Positions 13,739 through 21,789 of a stretch of 64,000 nucleotides of DNA are shown here, piece by piece. The stretch is taken from assembly GCA_964495075.1 (NCBI GenBank), contig CAZBUJ010000005.1:76550-140549 (forward strand). Reading direction: 5' to 3'. This DNA is from JAFGJQ01 sp964495075 (lineage in GTDB: Bacteria > Planctomycetota > Phycisphaerae > UBA1845). The translations under genes were made by a program, and so were the position numbers. Position 1 is the first letter of the stretch; the number at the start of each line of letters is the position of its first letter. The notes beneath the pieces were generated by a model, which had not been told where the DNA came from, made no database searches, and was given only the letters and a program-made list of their open reading frames with translations.

Positions 13739-16390
13739 ATGATGACCCGCCGAACTCGATTCGCCCGCCCGGCCTTCGTGCTGGCGAACCTCTGGTTGTT
13801 GTCCGTGACCCTCGGCTGTGCCGAGATCACCGCCGCGCCGATTACCCGCGGTCCGTCCGCGTCGTCGCCGCGCCGCGTCGACGGTCCGTTCGGCATGCAC
13901 GGACCGACCTACTCGCACCTGCTCCAAGCCAGGGACCCGAACGTCTGGCGGCGCGGCGACGCGCTGCTCCGGGTGTTTGTCGACGCCGGCCCCACCTGGG
14001 CCCGGCAGGATTTCTGGTGGTCCCTGTGCGAGCCGGAGAAGGGCCGGTTCCGGTGGGACGACTTCGATCGGGCGGTCGAGGCGTACCACCGCCGCGGCAT
14101 CAACCTGTTCGTCATCCTCTGTTACGCGTCGGCGTGGTCCGGCGGCGTGTCGCCCGCTACCGACGAGGAGCGTGAACGGTTCGGCCAGTACGTCTACGCG
14201 ATGGTGCGGCGGTACAAGGACAAGGTGGGGGCGTGGGAGGTCTGGAACGAACCGAACATCCAGCCGTTCTGGTCACCGCGGCCGAGCCCCGAGCTCTACG
14301 CCGAGTTGCTCAAGGTCGCGTACAAGGCGGCCAAGAGGGCGGACCCCGACTGTGTGGTGGTCGGCGGGGCGCTGGCCGGCCCCGACGCCGCGTTCCTCGC
14401 CGGCATGTACGAGCACGGCGCGGCCGGGCACTTCGACGTGCTCAGTTACCACAACTACGGCCAAAGGCTGTGCCTCGAGAGCGAGTGGCCGGAGGTCGAG
14501 AAAATCCGGGCTGTCATGGCCCGCCATGGCGACGGCGCCAAGCCGATCTGGCACACGGAGACCGGGTTCTTCACCGGCCCGGTCGGGATCCCGGAAGAGG
14601 AGCAAGGATCATGGATTGTCCGGTTCTCCGTCGGGCTGCTCGCCCTCGGCGTGGACAAGACGTTCCAGCTCACACTCCACGATTGGACGGACGATCCGCA
14701 GCACCATGACCTGAGCGTCTATCGTGGGATTACGCACGCCGACTTCCGCCTCAAGCCGTCGTACGCCGCCTACCGGACGATGTGCCAGCGACTGAACGAC
14801 AAACGCCTGGTGGGCTCGATCCGACCGGCCCGCGGCATCTCGGGATTCCTCTTCGAGGGCGACGATGGCGAACGGGTGCTCGTCCTGTGGCGGGACGATC
14901 GCGGCTCGGCCGCGCCCGTGCCGATCGACCTGGACGTGCCGCTGGTGCTGATCCAGCACATGGCCGGCGACTGGCAACGCCTCCGCAGCCCGGACGGCCG
15001 GTACGAGTTGCCGGTCGGGGCGGACCCCGTCTATGTCTTTGATCCGGGCCCGGCGATACTGAACCAGAGCTGGGTTTGCTGGCCCAACCCGGTACTGACC
15101 AAGGTGCCCCGCAGCGCCGCGGCGACCGTGGAGGTCGAGGTCACCAATCCGACGGCTGCGCCAGCGGAGTTCGCCTGCGGGATCGACGAGACGGATCCGC
15201 TTCGCGTGGCTGGCAGGGCCTGGCGGATCGGCCCAAAGTCGAGGGCGACGATCGCGGTCAAGGTCGACACCTCGACGGCGGCGGTGGGGGAGCACGAGTT
15301 GGCGTGGGTCCTGCGTGGGCCGGGAGGGCGGGATGGCGCGGCCGGGGCGCCCGGGGGGGGGGGGCGGGGGGGGGGGGGGGCCGGGGGGGGCCGGGGCGGG
15401 GGGGATGGCGCGGCCGGGCCGCCGTTGGCGGCGGGCTTTCGGCGGATGGTCGTGGAGTCGCCGCTCCGGCTTGGGTTCGGGGCAGTGAATCGGCTGGACG
15501 CGGCCGCTCCCCGGTTGCCGGCGGTGGTCGACTACCACGGTGCCGAGCCGACCGACGGGACGCTGTCGCTACGCCTGAACGACGAGCCGGTGGCTGGAGG
15601 TGTATCCGTCACGCTTGAACCGGGGCAGCCGCGAACGGCGCTGCTGCCATTTGAGCTCGGGCCGTTCGCTTCGGGTGAGCCGGTCGCGATTCGATTGCGG
15701 CTGGAGTCGGTCGGGCTGACCCTGACCACGGAGTGCCGCCGCCCGTTGATTCCGTGCCCGGCGGCCCCCGGGGACGCGAAAGTCGACGGCGACCTGTGTG
15801 AATGGACCTCGCGCCCGCCGCAGATCACGCCGGCGATGCTCTCCTGGGAGTACGTGAACGCCCGCGAGACGCCGGACCCCGACGACCTGGCGGCAACCGG
15901 CTGGGTGGCGTACGACGATCGCGGACTGTGGGTGGCGGTCCGGGTGCGGGACGATCGGGTCGACCTGCCGCGGACCCGGGCGGTCTGGAACTGGGACTCG
16001 CTGCAGGTCGCCCTGGATATGGGCGGCGACGGCCGGCCCGAGGCGCGGTACGACGGCAATGATTACGAGATCGAACTCGGGGCGGGGGAGGGCGGTGCGC
16101 CGTGGTGCTACCTCGGCTACTGCCCCGTCGGCTGGCCGGAGGAGGAGTTGACGGCCAAGCTGGTCGGCGCCGTCAACGCGGATCGCGCGACCGGGACGGT
16201 GGCGTATGAGCTGTTGATCCCCGCGTCGTTGATGGTCTCGTCGACCGCGTTGGAGCGCGGCACGGTGATGGGCTTCTCGATCCTGGTCAATGACAGCGAT
16301 GGGTCCGGGCGGGCGGGGTGGCAGGAATTGACGCCGGGGATCGGACTGGGGAAGCAGCCATGGAAGTTCGCGTGGCTCTGGTTGCGCTAA
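13739..16390 (+). CDS. Exported clan GH-A-like glycosidase with C-terminal CBM9-like domain
   Basis: Starting at ATG 13739 (an adjacent ATG at 13742 is equally possible), the protein has about 883 residues. A hydrophobic signal segment ends in LSVTLGCAEI, which may be a lipoprotein site although the residue at -3 is not ideal. The catalytic domain resembles GH39/GH5-type enzymes: GAWEVWNEPN (about residue 170) holds the acid/base glutamate and IWHTETGFFTGP (about residue 272) the nucleophile. After about residue 440 there are beta-sandwich regions. The last 200 residues resemble a CBM9/DOMON-type carbohydrate-binding domain (VDGDLCEWTS, AYDDRGLWVAVRVRDD, WNWDSLQVALDMGGDG, NDYEIELG). Residues 532-560 lie in a G-rich assembly artefact. 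The substrate is unknown. Confidence 0.78.
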   Translation: MMTRRTRFARPAFVLANLWLLSVTLGCAEITAAPITRGPSASSPRRVDGPFGMHGPTYSHLLQARDPNVWRRGDALLRVFVDAGPTWARQDFWWSLCEPEKGRFRWDDFDRAVEAYHRRGINLFVILCYASAWSGGVSPATDEERERFGQYVYAMVRRYKDKVGAWEVWNEPNIQPFWSPRPSPELYAELLKVAYKAAKRADPDCVVVGGALAGPDAAFLAGMYEHGAAGHFDVLSYHNYGQRLCLESEWPEVEKIRAVMARHGDGAKPIWHTETGFFTGPVGIPEEEQGSWIVRFSVGLLALGVDKTFQLTLHDWTDDPQHHDLSVYRGITHADFRLKPSYAAYRTMCQRLNDKRLVGSIRPARGISGFLFEGDDGERVLVLWRDDRGSAAPVPIDLDVPLVLIQHMAGDWQRLRSPDGRYELPVGADPVYVFDPGPAILNQSWVCWPNPVLTKVPRSAAATVEVEVTNPTAAPAEFACGIDETDPLRVAGRAWRIGPKSRATIAVKVDTSTAAVGEHELAWVLRGPGGRDGAAGAPGGGGRGGGGAGGGRGGGDGAAGPPLAAGFRRMVVESPLRLGFGAVNRLDAAAPRLPAVVDYHGAEPTDGTLSLRLNDEPVAGGVSVTLEPGQPRTALLPFELGPFASGEPVAIRLRLESVGLTLTTECRRPLIPCPAAPGDAKVDGDLCEWTSRPPQITPAMLSWEYVNARETPDPDDLAATGWVAYDDRGLWVAVRVRDDRVDLPRTRAVWNWDSLQVALDMGGDGRPEARYDGNDYEIELGAGEGGAPWCYLGYCPVGWPEEELTAKLVGAVNADRATGTVAYELLIPASLMVSSTALERGTVMGFSILVNDSDGSGRAGWQELTPGIGLGKQPWKFAWLWLR
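15331..15418. other. Probable assembly artefact: G-run filler between direct repeats
   Basis: The 16-base sequence GGATGGCGCGGCCGGG occurs at 15331-15346 and again at 15403-15418, and between them lie only G and C runs, mostly G. The spacing of 72 bases (24 codons) preserves the reading frame. The encoded glycine-only stretch has no parallel in the rest of the protein. It has the same form as the feature at 5489-5610. Confidence 0.75.
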
Positions 16391-16416
16391 GGACACGAAT
16401 CGCGAATTACCATCAT

Positions 16417-16505
16417 ATCACCTGATGAGACATCGTGGGTGAACGGTCACTTGCATGGCGCATGCGACGCCCGTGGGCGTCCTATCGCAACGTCTCATTG
16501 GTGAT
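16417..16505. repeat. Inverted-repeat element, copy C, between convergent genes
   Basis: ATCACCTGATGAGAC (16417-16431) is mirrored by GTCTCATTGGTGAT (16492-16505) with one base of difference, enclosing about 60 bases. The core ATGAGAC / GTCTCAT corresponds to ATGAGGC / GCCTCAT of copy A. It lies between the 3' ends of two glycosidase genes that face each other. The remaining bases from 16391 to 16612 show no gene. A further inverted pair around 16508-16540 (CCGTGGGCGATG and CACCCACGG) may form a second hairpin. Confidence 0.6.
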
Positions 16506-16612
16506 CAGCCGTGGGCGATGAGTAGTCACCCACGGTGCGTCGTTTGGATTCGGTGACGGGGCCGAGGCCCGCCCCTGCGTTTCACGGGGGGCGGCTTGAT
16601 TCCGTTCTGCGA

Positions 16613-18838
16613 TCAAGGTCCGCAGCCGGGCGGGATCGGCGGCGGGTTGTCGGGGTCGGTGCCGGGGCCGGTCAGGCAGGCGGCGAAGGTCTCGTAGTCA
16701 TCGATGTCCACGTCGCCGTCGCCGTCGAAGTCGGCCACGCTGTCGATTCGCTCGCTGCCCGTCGTGGTGAACACGTCGATCTCTTTGACCACGCTCGATA
16801 CGTACGCATCCGGCACGTCCAGGTAGACACCGCCCAGATTGGAGACCGGCCAGAAGATGAAGCGCAGCGAGTCCACCGCGAGGGCCACCGGCGTGTCGTC
16901 CGGGCCGAACACACGCGTCATCGTGGCGCCGATGTAATCGGGATCGGTCGCGGGGACCCCGCCGAGTCGCCCGAACGGGCCGGTCGTTACGCCGGTGACC
17001 AGCGGCAGGAACGCCAAGTCACCCGCCACCGAGTATTCCAGATCGTAGTGCTGGAATACGCGTCCGTTGCCTGGATCCGTTTCGTTCGCGGCGAACACGT
17101 GGATGTGCCTGATGTCCCGCGGCGGGTCAAAATCGTATCGCACCTGCAAGGCGGGTTGATCGTAATCGGCCAGAACGGCTTCGACCTGCAGCCCCTCGAC
17201 GCCGTCCGTGAGGTCCGCCAGACCGCCCTCCACGCCGCCCGGGGTGGCCTCGTGGAAGCCGCCGGCCTCCACGGCACCGATCATTCCGCCGAGGAGGTCG
17301 TCGGCCGCGATGGCATCGGGCAGGTCATCGAGCGTATCGGCGGACACCCACGCGTGCACCGGGGCCGGCAGCTCTTCGCACCCGGGCGGCGGCACCCCGC
17401 CGTCCGGGCCGGTGTAGCAGTATGCGAATTGGTGGAAGTCGACCAGGTCCACGTCTCCGTCCCTATCGAGGTCGGCGGGCAGCGGGGCGGGGTCGACCAC
17501 GATGTAGTCCGCCTTGGTTTCGGTGTCGGCGCCGCCCGGCCCGGTGACGGTGAGAGACACGGTGTACGTTCCGCCTTCGGCGTAGACGTGCACCGGGTCG
17601 GAGTCCGCGCTGCCGGTTTCGTCGCCGAAGTCCCAGGCGTACTCGTCGATGAACCCGCTCGATGCCTCGGTGAAGGTCACCGGGAGCGGGGCGGTGCCGG
17701 CTCGCGGGGACGCGCGGAACCGGGCGGTCGGGGCGACCAGCTCGTCGCACTGAGCGGCGAAGGCGTACCACGCCGGCTGGTAGACGCCGATGCCCCAGGT
17801 GAGCCCCCAGTCGCCGTTGGGATCGCAGCAGTTGTACTGGTACCACATGGCGCCGGCGATGAAGTCACGCGTCCGCATCCAGTCGTAGGAGTTGGTCAGG
17901 TTGGCGGCCTTCCCGTCGGCGCCCACGCCCTGCGTGGTCCAGCCGAATTCGGTGACGAGGATGTCGGCTGCGTCGTCCTGGATGGTCTGCTCGGTACGAA
18001 TGGCGTTGAAGTACGCGTTAAGCTCGCTGGTGCTGACGTCGCTGCCCTGGTTGAGATAGAAGTGGTAGCCCAGGAAGTCCCAGGGATAGCGCCGGCCGGT
18101 CGGATTGTCGGGGTCGCTCTCGAATGCGTCCCAGATGTCGTCCTGGGTGTAGGTATCGTGCAGGTAGCTCCGGCCGGAACTGAACGACCCGCCGATGTCG
18201 TGGGCGAAGGGGGCCCCGCTGACCAGCGAGAGATTGTGGTCGTTGAAGAAGGTGGGGCCGCCCTGGGCGATGCACTCCTTGTAGGTTTCGGCGAGCATGT
18301 TGGCGAAGATGCGCGGCCAGATGTAGGTGCAGCCCGGCTCCAGTGGCTCCGTGCTGGGATCGACCGACCAGCAGCTCGGCTCGTTCCAGATCTCGAAGAG
18401 TTTGACGTCGTCCTTGTAGCGGTCGATCAGCATGAACGCGGTTGCGGCATAGGCTTCGATGTAGGGGTTCATGCCGGTGGAGTCGTAGTTCTCGTTCCAC
18501 TGGGCCTGGCTGCCGTGCACCGTCTCGTTGGAAAAGAGGCCCAGGACGACAAGGTTGTTGTTGACCGCGTTCTGGATGATCTCGTCATACTTGGCGAGCC
18601 GTGCCGCGTCCCAGTCACCGGCCCCCTCGATGAAGTTGATCCGCACGAACCGGCACCCGGACGAAGCGATGTCCGCGGCCAGTTGGTCGGTGAACAGGAT
18701 GCTGTCCCCGCTGATCGGAGCCCCGGCGTTGACGCCGACGAACGGCACGTCGGCGAGGGCGATCGACGGGGTGAGCGGTGCAACAAGGGTCAGTGTGGCG
18801 GCGATCGCCGTCGCGCATCGGGAGCAACCCCGTACCAT
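16613..18838 (-). CDS. Secreted glycosidase with PKD, dockerin-like and shared DLTDG/KEIDVF domains
   Basis: The 741-residue protein has a signal peptide (cut near ALADVP) and a GH clan A-like barrel with LFEIWNEPS (acid/base near residue 151) and ILVTEFGWTTQ (nucleophile near residue 296). Next is a PKD domain (about residues 360-450: PVTFTEASSGFIDEYAWDFG, HVYAEGGTYTVSLTV). A first dockerin-like repeat follows (DLDRDGDVDLVDFHQF). Then comes a full copy of the domain shared with two other window proteins (SADTLDDLPDAIAADDLLGG, LADLTDGVEGLQVEAVL, VRYDFDPPRDIRHIHVFAAN, SLRFIFWPVSN, SSVVKEIDVF). A second dockerin-like repeat ends it (DFDGDGDVDIDDYETF). The gene has a near-consensus promoter about 110 bases upstream. 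The substrate is unknown. Confidence 0.8.
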   Translation of the reverse strand: MVRGCSRCATAIAATLTLVAPLTPSIALADVPFVGVNAGAPISGDSILFTDQLAADIASSGCRFVRINFIEGAGDWDAARLAKYDEIIQNAVNNNLVVLGLFSNETVHGSQAQWNENYDSTGMNPYIEAYAATAFMLIDRYKDDVKLFEIWNEPSCWSVDPSTEPLEPGCTYIWPRIFANMLAETYKECIAQGGPTFFNDHNLSLVSGAPFAHDIGGSFSSGRSYLHDTYTQDDIWDAFESDPDNPTGRRYPWDFLGYHFYLNQGSDVSTSELNAYFNAIRTEQTIQDDAADILVTEFGWTTQGVGADGKAANLTNSYDWMRTRDFIAGAMWYQYNCCDPNGDWGLTWGIGVYQPAWYAFAAQCDELVAPTARFRASPRAGTAPLPVTFTEASSGFIDEYAWDFGDETGSADSDPVHVYAEGGTYTVSLTVTGPGGADTETKADYIVVDPAPLPADLDRDGDVDLVDFHQFAYCYTGPDGGVPPPGCEELPAPVHAWVSADTLDDLPDAIAADDLLGGMIGAVEAGGFHEATPGGVEGGLADLTDGVEGLQVEAVLADYDQPALQVRYDFDPPRDIRHIHVFAANETDPGNGRVFQHYDLEYSVAGDLAFLPLVTGVTTGPFGRLGGVPATDPDYIGATMTRVFGPDDTPVALAVDSLRFIFWPVSNLGGVYLDVPDAYVSSVVKEIDVFTTTGSERIDSVADFDGDGDVDIDDYETFAACLTGPGTDPDNPPPIPPGCGP

Positions 18839-18948
18839 GGCGGAACTCCTTATTCGGAGAATCCTCGGTGTACCCGAGACTCCTCAATGTGGTGCACGAG
18901 ATGCTTGGGGGAGGCGTACACAGCCGCTAAACCACATCCCAACAACAC

Positions 18949-18977
18949 ATTATAAGAGCGTGGGAGAGAGGGGTCAA
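18949..18977 (-). promoter_or_regulatory. Near-consensus sigma-70 promoter for the glycosidase at 16613-18838
   Basis: On the minus strand TTGACC (18977-18972) and a perfect TATAAT (18954-18949) are separated by 17 bases. This leaves a leader of roughly 100 bases before the ATG at 18838. It is the best promoter seen in the window. Confidence 0.75.
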
Positions 18978-19456
18978 CGGATCGGGTTGGCGGTGGTGTG
19001 AACGTGAGCGGAATCTTTCAAATGGTGGTGCGAATCCGGTGCCATGGAAGTGGCGCTGTCGCAGGAGTCGTCCCGAGACGGGCGGACGTCCCCGCGCGGC
19101 GCGACGCGATGCATCCGCGGCAACGCGATCGCTTGCGCAGGTCGAGGATGGCGGGGGAGTTATCTTACCTGCGGGAAGCCGGAGCAGCATGGCCGCCCTG
19201 CGCCGTGGCGGGCGCGTACTCCCGATAATGGATCGTCGGGGGCGTTCCCGTCGGGTGCTGCGGCTGCGCGGTACCTGTCATCGGCGTCGCGAAGGTCCGG
19301 GCGACCGCCGGCCGATCGCCCGAGGTGCCGTCGTTGCACGGGTTCCGTTACGGGACCGGATGTCCTAAGATCGGGCGATGGACACGACCTTCGCGGATGC
19401 CCTGCGGGCGGCACGCGGAGGAGAAGTGGGGGTGTCGCGGACGGCGTCGCAGAGAC
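18978..19456. other. Gene-free region between divergent genes
   Basis: These 479 bases separate the promoter of the minus-strand glycosidase from the URO-D-family gene. No reading frame has a good start or recognisable content. No promoter for the downstream gene stands out. The end (19340-19456) has only a weak purine-rich stretch, GCGGAGGAGAAG, well upstream of the ATG. Confidence 0.4.
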
Positions 19457-20464
19457 ATGAGCATGACACGTCGAGAACGAGTGATCGCCGCGTTGCAGGG
19501 CCGCCCGCCGGACCGTATTCCGCGGGCGTACACCGCGGTGCCGGGATTCCACCATGAGCACCCGGGGGCGCTGGAGCGCATCGAGCAGCGATTTCCGCAG
19601 GACGTCGCCCCGTGCGGGTGGCGTCCGCCGGAGGGCGCCACCCACGGCGATCCGTTCGACGTGGGAACCTACGTCGACGAGTGGGGCTGCGTGTTCGAGA
19701 ACGTGCACCGGGGCGTGGTTGGGCAGGTGAAGCATCCGATCATCCAATCCTACACCGACCTCGACACCTACCGGCCTCCCACGCACCTGATCGGCCAGGG
19801 CATGGAGGACGTCGACCGCACGTGCGAGGCCACCGACGGGTTCACGCTGACCCCGTTCCCGCTGCAACCCTTCGAGCGGATGCAGTTCCTGCGCGGCACC
19901 GAGCCGTTGTTCTATGATCTGATCGAGCAACCGGCCGGCCTGTTCAAGCTGCGCGACATGGTGCACGAAACGAACCTCGCCCAGTTGGAGGTCTGGTGCC
20001 GGTCGGCGATCGATTGCGTGTTCATCGCCGACGACTGGGGGACGCAGTTTTCGTTGCTGATCTCGCCCGATCTGTGGCGGGCGTTGTTCAAGCCGCTCTA
20101 CGCCGATTACATCACCCGGACGAAACAGGCCGGCAAGTTCGCCTACATGCACTCGGATGGGTTCATCACCGACATCCTTGACGACCTGATCGAACTCGGT
20201 TTGGACGCCGTCAACGCGCAAGTCACGTGCATGGACATGGCGGAGCTCGGACGCCGTTTCGGCGGCCGCGTCACGTTCTGGGGTCAGATGGATCGCCAGC
20301 ACATGCTCTGCTTCGGCACCGTCGAGGACGCGCGGCAGGCGGTGCACGACTTCCGGAACCACCTCACGGGTTCGGGCGGCGGGAACATCGTGGCCCAGAT
20401 GCACATCGAACCGTCGGCCAGGCCGGAGAACATCGAGGCGGTGCTCGACGAATTCACACGCTGA
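19457..20464 (+). CDS. Uroporphyrinogen decarboxylase (URO-D) superfamily protein
   Basis: The 335-residue protein starts MSMTRRERVIAALQGRPPDRIP, the standard opening of URO-D/methyltransferase-type TIM barrels. FIADDWGTQFSLLISPDLWR and FAYMHSDGFITDILDDLIE are typical barrel strands, and the end GGGNIVAQMHIEPSARPENI matches the family. It lacks the usual C-G of HSCG and is unlikely to be true HemE, since it is not with other heme genes. Paralogues of this kind occur near sugar-catabolism genes in planctomycetes. The neighbours are a PfkB kinase and a GH38-type enzyme on the other strand. Catalytic role is not known. ATG 19457 was chosen because the family starts there. Confidence 0.8.
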   Translation: MSMTRRERVIAALQGRPPDRIPRAYTAVPGFHHEHPGALERIEQRFPQDVAPCGWRPPEGATHGDPFDVGTYVDEWGCVFENVHRGVVGQVKHPIIQSYTDLDTYRPPTHLIGQGMEDVDRTCEATDGFTLTPFPLQPFERMQFLRGTEPLFYDLIEQPAGLFKLRDMVHETNLAQLEVWCRSAIDCVFIADDWGTQFSLLISPDLWRALFKPLYADYITRTKQAGKFAYMHSDGFITDILDDLIELGLDAVNAQVTCMDMAELGRRFGGRVTFWGQMDRQHMLCFGTVEDARQAVHDFRNHLTGSGGGNIVAQMHIEPSARPENIEAVLDEFTR

Positions 20465-20492
20465 CCGCCTCCCGAGAGTGGACCCGGCGCCG

Positions 20493-21701
20493 CTACCGGC
20501 CGTCGTTCGGTCCGATCCACAAATGGGCCGAGTCGTCCTTCTGCCAGCGTTCGTCCTTGATCCGTGGGTCGATCGTGGGTAGTTGCCCCTCAGTTGCCAT
20601 GGCCCACGTCTCGTCCCAGGTGCGGATGCTGGACAGGGCGTCGAGTGCATGCAGGTTCTGGTACCCGGTGCAGTTGGCCACCTTCAGGCACTGCTCGATC
20701 GGCAGCCCTCGAAGGAACGCGGACAAAAACCCCGCGATCGAGGAGTCGCCGGACCCGGTGGCGCTGCCGACGGCGTCCACCCGGAACGCGGGGCACCAGA
20801 GTTCGCGGTTCGACCAGTTGTTCGGGTCGGCCGGCTTGACCGCCCCCATTCGCGTGAACGTGCTCTTGTCGCCGGTGCGGAAGTAGTAACCGCGGTGTCC
20901 GCTCTTGAGCGACGTCATGCACGCGCCCATGTCGAGGAAGGTTCCGGCCATCCTCGAGCATTCTTCTTCCGCGATGTGGTCGAGCAGTTCGCCGCCGCCG
21001 TACTGCCGCTTTCGCCGGAGGAACTCGTCCGGGTGCAACATGAAGAAGGCCTCTTCCATGCTGGGCAGGAAGACGTCCACGTGCGGCAGCACGTTGGCGA
21101 GGATTCTCGCCCACGGGGCGTTCCCGGACGGGCTCTTCGGGTCGGGCAGCGACATGTCCAGCGACGTCGTGGCGCCGGCCTGCTTCGCCTGGCGGAAGAT
21201 GGCGGCGAGTTCCCTGCCCTCGTCTTCGTACAGGCTTCGCATCAGCGGCGGGTAGCCGAGGTGGAACTGTCCGGCCTTCTTGACGAGGTCGTAGGTGATG
21301 TCGTCGCTGGAGAACGTGTCGTTGGCGCCCGGGCAGTGCAGGAACATGCGGTCGATGTTGGGCGGTGCAAGGGCGACGGTGTAGGAACTGCTCACGCCCG
21401 CCGCCGCGTGCACGCCTTCGCTGCTTCCGGACTTCTCGAGCAATCGCCGGATGATCCGGCCGTGCTCGTCATCGCCCACCTTGGCCATGAACGCAACGGT
21501 GCACCCGAGCTTGACCGCCCCGATGCCGGTGTTGGAGACCGGGCCGCCGGTGCTGATCGTGCAGGGCCCGACGTTGAGCAGCGACCCGGGGCGGAAGATC
21601 TGCTCCATTCGGGTGGCCCCGGAGTCAGGGATCTCGGGGATGATGTCGAGGCAGATGTGACCGGCGGCTACCAGATCATACGCTTTGTCCTTCAGAATCA
21701 T
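20493..21701 (-). CDS. PfkB-family carbohydrate or nucleoside kinase
   Basis: The 402-residue protein is a ribokinase-like kinase transferring phosphate from ATP to a sugar or nucleoside. It starts YDLVAAGHICLDIIPEIP and has STGGPVSNTGIGAVKLG, AKVGDDEHGRIIRRLL and the C-terminal PfkB signature VGSATGSGDSSIAGFLSAFL, with the catalytic aspartate in GSGD (the family usually has GAGD). It is longer than a typical PfkB protein (about 300-350), owing to inserts around FLPSMEEAFFMLHPDEF and the C-terminal tail. It lies 88 bases downstream of the GH38-type gene on the same strand, consistent with one transcript that releases and phosphorylates a sugar. Confidence 0.88.
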   Translation of the reverse strand: MILKDKAYDLVAAGHICLDIIPEIPDSGATRMEQIFRPGSLLNVGPCTISTGGPVSNTGIGAVKLGCTVAFMAKVGDDEHGRIIRRLLEKSGSSEGVHAAAGVSSSYTVALAPPNIDRMFLHCPGANDTFSSDDITYDLVKKAGQFHLGYPPLMRSLYEDEGRELAAIFRQAKQAGATTSLDMSLPDPKSPSGNAPWARILANVLPHVDVFLPSMEEAFFMLHPDEFLRRKRQYGGGELLDHIAEEECSRMAGTFLDMGACMTSLKSGHRGYYFRTGDKSTFTRMGAVKPADPNNWSNRELWCPAFRVDAVGSATGSGDSSIAGFLSAFLRGLPIEQCLKVANCTGYQNLHALDALSSIRTWDETWAMATEGQLPTIDPRIKDERWQKDDSAHLWIGPNDGR

Positions 21702-21789
21702 GGCAGGATGTCTCCGGTCCTACGCGTGCGGTGCGGGGGCTCCAACGTCACCAGCCGTGTGAGGATCAGGTGTTTCATCGCGTCCTCTC

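Noticed and set aside
16535..18955. 806-codon plus-strand frame opposite the PKD glycosidase
   Set aside because: It is an antisense open frame; the minus strand has a signal peptide, promoter and recognised domains.
19457..20464. True heme-pathway uroporphyrinogen decarboxylase (hemE)
   Set aside because: The conserved active-site opening is different, and the neighbours are sugar-related; only superfamily membership is supported.
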